Below, one piece after another: positions 34,163 through 41,984 of a DNA stretch of 64,000 bases; position 1 is the first letter of the stretch; every line of letters starts with the position of its first letter. The translations under genes were made by a program, and so were the position numbers. The notes under the pieces are model-generated. The model ran no database searches. It saw only the letters and a program-made list of their open reading frames with translations, and was not told the DNA's origin. The stretch spans positions 4,498 through 68,497 of the forward strand of contig CAZJQS010000026.1 of NCBI GenBank assembly GCA_964548175.1, read 5' to 3'. This DNA is from JANQPA01 sp964548175 (GTDB lineage: Bacteria; Bacteroidota; Bacteroidia; Chitinophagales; Saprospiraceae).

Positions 34163-35860
34163 ATGGGCAATTTTACCACCACTGATTATGTCATTTTTGT
34201 ACTGTATGCCTTGACCATTCTATCTATAGGGCTTTGGGTGTCAAGAACTAAAAAAGGAGAAACCAAAACAGCGGAAGATTATTTTCTGGCGGGCAAATCG
34301 CTGCCCTGGTGGGCCATCGGAGCTTCTCTGATCGCGGCGAATATTTCTGCAGAACAATTCATCGGCATGTCGGGTTCGGGCTTTGCCATAGGATTGGCGA
34401 TCGCTTCTTATGAATGGATGGGCGCCCTCACCTTAATCATTGTCGGTAAATTTTTTCTGCCCATTTTTATTGAAAAAAAGCTGTACACCATTCCAGAATT
34501 TGTAGAGCAGCGCTTCAGCACGAATTTGAAAACGATACTGGCGGTCTTTTGGATCGCCTTGTATATTTTTGTCAACCTCACCTCGGTTTTATACTTGGGA
34601 GCCAAGGCTTTGGATACGATCATCGGGTCGGGAGACGGCTCCATTATTTTATACAGCATTATCGGCCTGGCGCTTTTTGCGGCTTCTTATTCACTTTGGG
34701 GTGGGTTGGCCTCTGTTGCGTGGACGGATGTGATCCAGGTCGCATTGCTCGTAGCCGGAGGGTTGATCACTACTTTGCTGGCTCTGGATGCGGTGACGCC
34801 GGAAGGCGGCATTTGGAATGGCTTTCGGTATATTTACGAAACGGTCCCGGAGAAATTTTCCATGATCCTGTCCAAGGGAGAGATCATTACCCCCAACAAC
34901 CGGGACGCCTGGTGGGACCTTCCCGGGCTGGCTGTATTGATCGGCGGGCTGTGGGTGGCGAATCTGTATTACTGGGGGTTCAATCAATACATCATCCAGC
35001 GAACGCTGGCAGCCAAGAGTTTGAGAGAATCCCAAAAAGGGATTGCTTTTGCCGCCTATCTGAAGCTGATCATCCCGCTGATCGTCGTCATTCCCGGGAT
35101 CATCGCCTATGTGATGAACCTGGATGAAAATGGAGAGTTGGTCAAAACCTCCCTGGATCCGAATTTTATCAGCGGGGATAATGTGGTGAATGACAATGCG
35201 GCCCCCTGGCTGATCGACGAACTGGTGCCTGCCGGATTAAAAGGTCTCGTAGTAGCCGCCCTGGCGGCAGCGATCGTTTCTTCCCTGGCTTCCATGCTCA
35301 ATTCTACGTCCACCATCTTTACCATGGACATTTATAAGCCGTACATGAACAAAAATGCTACAGAGACCCAGACGGTTACCGTAGGAAGAATTACAGTGGC
35401 CGTCGCCCTGGTGATCGCCGTGCTGATCGCGCCGCAGTTGGGAAATCTCGGACAGGTATTTCAATACATTCAGGAATATACGGGCGTGGTAAGCCCCGGC
35501 ATACTTGCGGTTTTTCTGATGGGATTGTTCTGGAAAAAAGCTACTAATAAGGCGGCCATCTGGGGCGTAGTGTTATCCATTCCCATTGCCATGTATTTTA
35601 AAGTCGGCCCCAAGGGCTGGGTAGCAGGCAGTGCTCTGGACAACCTGTTTATAATATTACCCTTCATGCAGCAGATGCTCGTTACATGCTTGCTTTCGAT
35701 GGGCATCATCATGCTGCTGAGCTATATCGAAGGCAAAGGAAAGGATGATCCGAACGGCATTGAGGTAACCAGGAAGACGTTTACCACTTCGCCGGCTTTT
35801 AACATCAGTTCCTTCGCTATAATCCTGATCCTGGTAGCTTTGTATGCGATCTTTTGGTGA
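34163..35860 (+). CDS. sodium:solute symporter, SGLT-like
   Basis: The 565-residue protein has the SSS fold with about 14 helices. It starts TTDYVIFVLYALTILSIGLW and shows the family motifs EDYFLAGKSLPWWAIGASLI, SAEQFIGMSGSGFAIG, YTIPEFVEQRFS and WGGLASVAWTDVIQVALLVA. The helix LAAAIVSSLASMLNSTSTIF contains the Na-binding Ser/Ser region. The sequence is closest to the sodium/sugar branch (vSGLT). It imports a sugar or related solute with sodium. It is preceded by a terminator, which suggests regulation by attenuation, and is followed by a convergent unknown membrane protein gene. Confidence 0.88.
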   Translation: MGNFTTTDYVIFVLYALTILSIGLWVSRTKKGETKTAEDYFLAGKSLPWWAIGASLIAANISAEQFIGMSGSGFAIGLAIASYEWMGALTLIIVGKFFLPIFIEKKLYTIPEFVEQRFSTNLKTILAVFWIALYIFVNLTSVLYLGAKALDTIIGSGDGSIILYSIIGLALFAASYSLWGGLASVAWTDVIQVALLVAGGLITTLLALDAVTPEGGIWNGFRYIYETVPEKFSMILSKGEIITPNNRDAWWDLPGLAVLIGGLWVANLYYWGFNQYIIQRTLAAKSLRESQKGIAFAAYLKLIIPLIVVIPGIIAYVMNLDENGELVKTSLDPNFISGDNVVNDNAAPWLIDELVPAGLKGLVVAALAAAIVSSLASMLNSTSTIFTMDIYKPYMNKNATETQTVTVGRITVAVALVIAVLIAPQLGNLGQVFQYIQEYTGVVSPGILAVFLMGLFWKKATNKAAIWGVVLSIPIAMYFKVGPKGWVAGSALDNLFIILPFMQQMLVTCLLSMGIIMLLSYIEGKGKDDPNGIEVTRKTFTTSPAFNISSFAIILILVALYAIFW

Positions 35861-35870
35861 CAAATCCTGT

Positions 35871-36629
35871 TCACCTCGCAACGACAAACCCCAAAAGCAC
35901 GATTATAAAACTCAACACCTGCTCTGCCTTTTGCCATTTAGTTCGTGCAAAAGTGAAATCCTCCACCGTATAGATATACCGTATGGGTAAGTAGAAGACG
36001 AAGGAAAAGAGTAATATCGGAAATAAGTACAGGCCTATTTCTTCTATGGTCAACAGGTTTTTTACGCGAAGATCCCGGAATACTTCCGCTACGATCATCT
36101 GCCCATAGGTTATAGCGAGAAAGAGCACCAGGTCAGCCATGAAATCGTAACTTTCTTTAAAATCGGGTTTAGGCTTTTTGCTGGACATGTAATAGACGAT
36201 AAATCCTTCTCTGATCATCATTCCAATAAAAAAGAATGGAGCGTATGAGGAGTTTTTCAGTTCCTCCCATGTGATAAGGACATCCAGGCTTGCCAAAAAC
36301 AGCAAGCTGTTTATAGACGTTCTGCCCCCCCAGAAAGCAATGCCCAAAAAACCCAGTCCCATCCATTGATGCAGGGCGATCGGTTTGAGACCGGCCCGCT
36401 CACGCCGCTGATTGAATGCCCCCATACTGTAGGCAGTCGCCCAGGGCTCTAAGAAAAAGACAAATACATAGATTAAGGCCATTAAGGGAACTTTCGACAG
36501 ATTATTGATGCCTTTGTCTCCTAAAAAAGCGTTGATCCCTAAAAAACTGAGCACCGAAAAAAGGTTGATGATCAGTCCTTTATGCCTGATGTAAAAGCTG
36601 GAGAGGTGTTGGTGTTGAATAGTATCCAT
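35871..36629 (-). CDS. polytopic membrane protein of unknown function
   Basis: The 252-residue protein has about six or seven hydrophobic helices (GLIINLFSVLSFLGINAFL, VPLMALIYVFVFFLEPWAT, WMGLGFLGIAFWGG, FMADLVLFLAITYGQMIVAE, LFPILLFSFVFYLPI, VLSFIIVLLGFVVAR). It matches no family I can name and carries no obvious active-site motif. The gene converges on the symporter, 10 bases apart, and runs in the same direction as the broken pcm gene upstream of it. Confidence 0.6.
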   Translation of the reverse strand: MDTIQHQHLSSFYIRHKGLIINLFSVLSFLGINAFLGDKGINNLSKVPLMALIYVFVFFLEPWATAYSMGAFNQRRERAGLKPIALHQWMGLGFLGIAFWGGRTSINSLLFLASLDVLITWEELKNSSYAPFFFIGMMIREGFIVYYMSSKKPKPDFKESYDFMADLVLFLAITYGQMIVAEVFRDLRVKNLLTIEEIGLYLFPILLFSFVFYLPIRYIYTVEDFTFARTKWQKAEQVLSFIIVLLGFVVAR

Positions 36630-36680
36630 TATCTGTTAGAGGAATTTCCGCAAAAATAGGAAAGATTTTTCTCGCGCTTT

Positions 36681-37053
36681 TCAATTCCTTTTGAATGGTA
36701 CGAACCGAACGGGAAATAAAGTGCGCTTTTTGATCTTTCCATTCTTTTTCCTGACCAGGATCAGTTCCTGAGCCAGATGAGCCGGACCGACCGGAATGAT
36801 CATCCGGCCCCCTTCCGCCAGTTGATCGATCAAAGGTTGGGGGATGGTTTCCGGGGCTGCCGTTACAACGATTGCGTCAAACGGAGCCTCCTGCGGCCAG
36901 CCCTGGTAGCCGTCTCCTATTTTAGCTATAATGTTGTCGTNNNNNNNNNNNNNNNNNNNNNNNNNNNNNNNNNNNNNNNNNNNNNNNNNNNNNNNNNNNN
37001 NNNNNNNNNNNNNNNNNNNNNNNNNNNNNNNNNNNNNNNNGTTTGATTTTCAT
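36681..37053 (-). CDS. pcm: protein-L-isoaspartate O-methyltransferase, interrupted by the assembly gap
   Basis: The C-terminal 85 residues are readable on the minus strand from 36938 to the stop at 36681. They contain IGDGYQGWPQEAPFDAIVVT, APETIPQPLIDQL and EGGRMIIPVGP, the signature of the enzyme that repairs isoaspartyl residues using S-adenosylmethionine. On the far side of the N run, ATGAAAATCAAAC at 37053-37041 reads as the probable start (MKIK). The enzyme usually has about 210 residues, so the real gap should be nearer 360-400 bases than the 100 Ns shown. The gene is probably intact in the genome. Confidence 0.75.
36941..37040. other. 100-N scaffold gap of unknown true length
   Basis: A run of exactly 100 N, the usual placeholder in draft scaffolds. 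It falls inside pcm. From the usual size of that enzyme the missing sequence should be roughly 260-300 bases longer than shown. Confidence 0.95.
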
Positions 37054-37191
37054 GTCTTAATTATTTTTTTTTAGCGGGCATCTGGTGGTTATCAAAATTG
37101 ATGTCTTAGCCCTTAATGGGACAAAGTAAAAAACCTTTAATTACTTTCGCACATTTTTCTTACTTTAGATGAGATTATTGAACATAACAAT

Positions 37192-40100
37192 ATGAAACAC
37201 CGTCGCCTCAATTTGAAATCACCTACTTGCCTGTCCGAAAGCAGCTTTTTTTTGAGGCTCGGTTTGTTGTTATTGCTAACCGTTTTGGGATTCACCAGGA
37301 TTCTGGCTCAGGAAAAAAATAAATTGGTTGAAACAGGACTTCCAAGAATTACCAATTACTATGCAGACGACTACAAAGCGGAGGCCGGTAACTGGAGCAT
37401 TGTCCAGGATGATCAAGGCTTATTATACGTAGCCAATGACGGTGGTCTGCTTACTTTTGACGGCGCCGCCTGGCGTTTGTTTTCCGATCCTGTGGCCGGG
37501 CTTTCCCGCACCCTGACAAAAGACCGGCAGGGCAGAATCTGGGGAGGTAATATCGGTGACCTGGGATACTATGCTTATGATAGTATAGGGCAGATGGCGT
37601 TTGTTTCTATGAAGCACAGCATTCCGAAAGCCTACCGCAATTTTCAGGATGTTTGGATGGCTCATGCCATGGGAGACACCCTTATGTTTCTAACCACTTA
37701 CCAGGTTTTTCAATATGTGCCTGCTCTGGATTCCATGAAGGTTTTCGAATCGGAAGGCGCCGGATTTCATACGGCAGCTTTTGTGAACGGAACGTACTTT
37801 ATTAGAGAATGGGATGTGGGTTTAAAGCGCTTGGTGGGAGATCGACTGGTATTGGTTCCGGGAGGAGAAAGATTTAGAAGAACCCGAATATACAGTATTT
37901 TGCCTTTCGGCAAAGACAGGATGCTCGTTTGTACCCGGGAAGAAGGCCTGTTTATTTATGATGGACAAACATTCACTGCGTTTTCCTCGGAAGCGGACCC
38001 TTATCTGAAAGCTACAGGTATTTATCATGCCTCAGCTTTACCCAATGGCTATTTCGCGCTGGCTACGCTTGGCAATGGGCTTTTGATCATCGATCAGCAG
38101 GGAAAGCTCATTAATCAACTGAATGTTTCTAATGGACTGGCTGATAATACAGCTTTTTTTACATTTGTCGACAAGGAAGGGGCTCTGTGGGCAGGATTGG
38201 AAAATGGGCTAAGCCGGGTGGCGGTGAGTAGTCCGTTCACCTATTTCTGGGACAAAGAAAGTAATATCGGTGTTATTTACGACATCAAGAGATACCAGGG
38301 AGCGCTGTATATCGGTAGCTCAAGAGGCGTATCCCGGCTTGATCCCCTTAGCGGGCAGTTTGTACCAGTTGGAAGGCTGCGGGATCAGGTCCTTTCCCTG
38401 GAGATCATCGGCGATCAGCTATACTGCGGCGGCTACGGTGGTCTTTTCCGTGTTCAGAATAACCTGCTGATCGCAGAAGAGGTGATCGCCGGTCGCAATG
38501 TTGACGTGACCGCTTTGCTGCCATCCAAAAGAGATTCCAACCTCTTGTTTGCAGGACTCCAAAACGGCTTGTCGTGCTTGTATAAAACGCCCGACAGTCA
38601 ATGGAAGGAAAAAGCCTACATCAAAGGCACAGAGGGAGAGGTTTTCAATATAGTGGAAGATAATAAGGGTAATCTGTGGTTGGGATATGCCAATGCGAAT
38701 CTTCGAAGAGTACGGTTTCCCGAATGGCCCGACCTGGATAATGCCTTGGCCAAAACTTATTATCCCGGTGAAGGACTCTCGGAAGGGGGAAAGTTGATTT
38801 TTGAATTAGATGGCGCAATTTACGCTTCAAAAAATGGGACCTTTAAATGGAGGGAAAAAGAAGATCGATTTGAAACGGCGCCCTTTTTCGGGCAGAAAGA
38901 TATACTGGAAGTAAATAAGCAGGGGGGGATTTGGCTGGCTAACAACCGGTTCTCCGGACTTTCACTGGCGTTACCCGATGAAAATGGCAACTACGTCATT
39001 CAAAAGGGGGATCTAACCCCTCTTGCAGACGCCATTATTTCCACCATTTACCAGGAAGCAAGCGGCATTGCCTGGATATCAACAGATGAAGGACTGGTAA
39101 AATACGACTCCTCAAAATCTAAGCCGGAAGCAGCCTTTCCAACGCTTATCCGAAAAATTACCATCGGCCAGGATTCTATAGTATACGCAGGCCATGCCGG
39201 TTTGCCGAAACTCATTATCGATTTTGCCTATAATAATCTCTCCTTCGAATTCGGCGCCCCTTCTTTTAGTAATCCAGAAAAAACCCAATATCAAACCTGG
39301 CTGGAAGGACGCGATAAAAAATGGTCCTCCTGGAGCACTAATCCAGTAAAAAATTATTTGAGCCTCAAAGAAGGAAAATATAAACTTCGGGTAAGAGCAC
39401 AGGACATCCACGGGCAAATTGGGGAGGAGGCCGTTTTTCAGTTCGTGATCCCTTCTCCATGGTATCGGCAATGGTGGGCCTATGTTTCGTACATCCTGGC
39501 GGCGCTGGTACTGGTCTATCTGCTTGTTCGCTGGCGAACCATTCAGCTGCGGAAAAGTCAGGAAAAACTGGAAGCGCTGGTCCAGGAAAGAACCCGGGAA
39601 TTAAGTATTGTCAACCAGGTGAGCAGAGCCTTGTCCGAACAACTCGACAGGCAGGAATTGATCAGATTGGTAGGCGATCAGATCAGGGATCTTTTCGAGG
39701 CGAACATCGTGTATGTGGGCTTACTTGATGAATCCAGGCAAACCATATTTTTCCCTTACCAGCATGGAGATTCCATCCCCCCGCTTCCATTGGGAGAAGG
39801 ATTGACTTCCAATATCATCCTAAATAAAGAACCTGTATTAATTAACCGGGAAATAGACAAGCGATACGAGGAACTCGGGATCAGCCAGAAAGGGAAATTG
39901 GCAGCTTCCTACCTTGGCGTTCCCATCCCTTCCGGTAACAAGGTGATCGGCGTGCTGAGCGTGCAAAGCACAGAACATGAAAACCGTTTCGATGAAAATG
40001 ACCAGAACCTACTGACTACAATGGCTGCTCACGTAGGGATCGCTTTCCACAATGCCAAGTTATTTGAAGATACCCGACTGGCCAAGGCAGCAGCAGAAGC

Positions 40101-41547
40101 CGCCAACGAAGCCAAAAGTAGCTTCTTATCCACGGTAAGCCATGAACTTAGAACGCCGTTAACTTCCATCCTGGGATTTGCCAAGATCATCCAAAAGCGT
40201 CTTAATGATCGCATCTTTCCCAACCTTCCAACCGAAAAAGAAAAAGTAGCTCGATCTGTTCAGCAGATAAAAGAGAACTTGCTCATTGTCATTTCCGAAG
40301 GGGAGCGGTTGACTACCCTGATCAATGACGTGCTGGACCTGGCTAAAATCGAAGCCGGAAAGGTGGAGTGGCAGATGGAAAAACTATCTGTAGCAGATGT
40401 GATTAAACAAGCAAAAGGTGCTACTGCTGCGCTGTTCCAGGAAAAAAGACTAAGTTATACTGAGGAAATAGCAGATGACCTTCCCGAGATCATCGGTGAT
40501 CGGGATAAGATCATACAGGTCCTGATCAACTTGTTATCCAATGCCGTTAAATTTACAAAACAAGGAGGAGTTCTGATCAGGGCGCAACAAACCGAAGAAG
40601 GCGTCGAGGTACAGGTATCGGATACGGGGATCGGCATTGCAGCAGAAGATATGCTCAAAGTGTTCGATAAATTTCGCCAGGTTGGAGATACACTGACCGA
40701 TAAGCCTAAGGGAACAGGCCTGGGACTCCCCATTAGTAAAGAAATTATAGAGCAACACGGCGGCCGGCTTTGGGCAGTGAGCGAATTAGGAAAAGGGAGC
40801 ACCTTCTCTTTCCTGCTGCCCCTTTCTCCATCTCAAAAGGGAAAAGCCCGAAAATTACATTTAGAAGCACTGATCGACCAATTGAAAAAACAGGTTCCGA
40901 TCAGTTACGTCTCAGAAAAAGCACGATCGGAACAAATCGTACTCGTCGTGGATGATGAAGCTTCGATCCGTGAACTGCTCCGCCAGGAATTGTCTGAATT
41001 TGGCTACCAGGTCAAAACGGCTGAAAGTGGGAAAAAAGCACTAAGCATGATCCGAAACCACCGTCCGGATATCATCATCCTCGATGTGATGATGCCCGAA
41101 ATGAATGGTTTCGACCTGGCCGCCATACTGAAAAATGACCCCAATACGATGGATATTCCCATCTTGATTTTATCCATCATAAAAGATAAGGAAAGAGGCT
41201 ATCGCATCGGCGTAGATCGATACCTCACCAAACCTATAGATACCGATGTCCTCTTTGCAGAAGTCGAACAATTATTGCATCAGGGGGTATCTTCGAAAAA
41301 AGTATTGGTGGTGGACGAAAACTTGACCACCATTAATACCCTGACGGAAGTGCTCTCTGCCCGTGGATATCAGGTCGCGGAATCAGAAGGTCATGATCTT
41401 ATGGAAAAAGCCAGGAACGTACTTCCCGATATCATCATTCTGAATTCTGAACTGGACGGCAAGGAAGAGATTGTAAAAAGCCTCCGGTTTGAAAAGGGAT
41501 TAGAGAATGTTTTGTTACTTTTTTCCAATGTTAGGGCGGCTGATTAA
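37192..41547 (+). CDS. hybrid sensor histidine kinase with propeller sensor domain, GAF and two receiver-like domains
   Basis: The 1451-residue protein has a signal/anchor (residues ~20-40), a two-component-regulator beta-propeller at ~50-650 and a Y_Y_Y-type domain at ~660-755. One membrane helix follows (WWAYVSYILAALVLVYLLV), then a coiled coil and a GAF domain (~805-955). The kinase has phosphoacceptor His984 in STVSHELRTPL and an HATPase domain (NLLSNAVKFTKQGG, DTGIGIAAEDM, GTGLGLPISKEI). A receiver follows with Asp1298 in ILDVMMPEMNG. The last ~80 residues are a second receiver that has Asn1418 at the phosphate position (IILNSELDG), so it cannot be phosphorylated. It heads a signalling operon with the next three genes. 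Confidence 0.9.
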   Translation: MKHRRLNLKSPTCLSESSFFLRLGLLLLLTVLGFTRILAQEKNKLVETGLPRITNYYADDYKAEAGNWSIVQDDQGLLYVANDGGLLTFDGAAWRLFSDPVAGLSRTLTKDRQGRIWGGNIGDLGYYAYDSIGQMAFVSMKHSIPKAYRNFQDVWMAHAMGDTLMFLTTYQVFQYVPALDSMKVFESEGAGFHTAAFVNGTYFIREWDVGLKRLVGDRLVLVPGGERFRRTRIYSILPFGKDRMLVCTREEGLFIYDGQTFTAFSSEADPYLKATGIYHASALPNGYFALATLGNGLLIIDQQGKLINQLNVSNGLADNTAFFTFVDKEGALWAGLENGLSRVAVSSPFTYFWDKESNIGVIYDIKRYQGALYIGSSRGVSRLDPLSGQFVPVGRLRDQVLSLEIIGDQLYCGGYGGLFRVQNNLLIAEEVIAGRNVDVTALLPSKRDSNLLFAGLQNGLSCLYKTPDSQWKEKAYIKGTEGEVFNIVEDNKGNLWLGYANANLRRVRFPEWPDLDNALAKTYYPGEGLSEGGKLIFELDGAIYASKNGTFKWREKEDRFETAPFFGQKDILEVNKQGGIWLANNRFSGLSLALPDENGNYVIQKGDLTPLADAIISTIYQEASGIAWISTDEGLVKYDSSKSKPEAAFPTLIRKITIGQDSIVYAGHAGLPKLIIDFAYNNLSFEFGAPSFSNPEKTQYQTWLEGRDKKWSSWSTNPVKNYLSLKEGKYKLRVRAQDIHGQIGEEAVFQFVIPSPWYRQWWAYVSYILAALVLVYLLVRWRTIQLRKSQEKLEALVQERTRELSIVNQVSRALSEQLDRQELIRLVGDQIRDLFEANIVYVGLLDESRQTIFFPYQHGDSIPPLPLGEGLTSNIILNKEPVLINREIDKRYEELGISQKGKLAASYLGVPIPSGNKVIGVLSVQSTEHENRFDENDQNLLTTMAAHVGIAFHNAKLFEDTRLAKAAAEAANEAKSSFLSTVSHELRTPLTSILGFAKIIQKRLNDRIFPNLPTEKEKVARSVQQIKENLLIVISEGERLTTLINDVLDLAKIEAGKVEWQMEKLSVADVIKQAKGATAALFQEKRLSYTEEIADDLPEIIGDRDKIIQVLINLLSNAVKFTKQGGVLIRAQQTEEGVEVQVSDTGIGIAAEDMLKVFDKFRQVGDTLTDKPKGTGLGLPISKEIIEQHGGRLWAVSELGKGSTFSFLLPLSPSQKGKARKLHLEALIDQLKKQVPISYVSEKARSEQIVLVVDDEASIRELLRQELSEFGYQVKTAESGKKALSMIRNHRPDIIILDVMMPEMNGFDLAAILKNDPNTMDIPILILSIIKDKERGYRIGVDRYLTKPIDTDVLFAEVEQLLHQGVSSKKVLVVDENLTTINTLTEVLSARGYQVAESEGHDLMEKARNVLPDIIILNSELDGKEEIVKSLRFEKGLENVLLLFSNVRAAD

Positions 41548-41604
41548 GACCATGATCGGTTGAGATGACCATAATTTTCAATTACAAACAATGAACACAT
41601 AAAC

Positions 41605-41982
41605 ATGCATCCTAAAATTCTTATAATAGATGATGAGATCCACATCAGAGCACTTATCGAACAAACCCTTGAAGAACTGGAAGACGATGGCGTTGAACTG
41701 CTCAGCGCTGCTGATGGAGAAGAGGGGCTTACGCTCATTAAGCAGGAGCAGCCGCAGCTGGTTTTTTTGGACGTCATGATGCCGAAAAAGAACGGATTTG
41801 AGGTTTGTCATGAAGTCAAGATAAAGCTAGGTATGAAAGATGTTTATATTGTAATGCTGACCGCTAAAGGGCAGGAATTTGACCGGCAGAAAGGAGAAGA
41901 ATTAGGAGCGGATATTTACATGACCAAGCCATTTGATCCCGATACCCTGCTGGATAAAGCCCGGGAAGTATTGAATTTATAA
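41605..41982 (+). CDS. single-domain response regulator
   Basis: The 125-residue protein is one receiver domain with no output domain. The acidic pocket is IIDDE near the N-terminus, the phosphoacceptor is Asp56 in VFLDVMMPKKNG, the Thr is in MLTAKG and the Lys is in MTKPFDP. Stand-alone receivers act as phosphate shuttles or bind a partner. It lies between two kinases (57 bases after the first, 2 bases before the second) and probably carries phosphate between them. Confidence 0.92.
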   Translation: MHPKILIIDDEIHIRALIEQTLEELEDDGVELLSAADGEEGLTLIKQEQPQLVFLDVMMPKKNGFEVCHEVKIKLGMKDVYIVMLTAKGQEFDRQKGEELGADIYMTKPFDPDTLLDKAREVLNL

Positions 41983-41984
41983 CT

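Noticed and set aside
36777..37046. A + strand ORF running into the N gap
   Set aside because: It is the antisense of the clearly recognisable isoaspartyl methyltransferase on the minus strand and includes a run of unknown bases.
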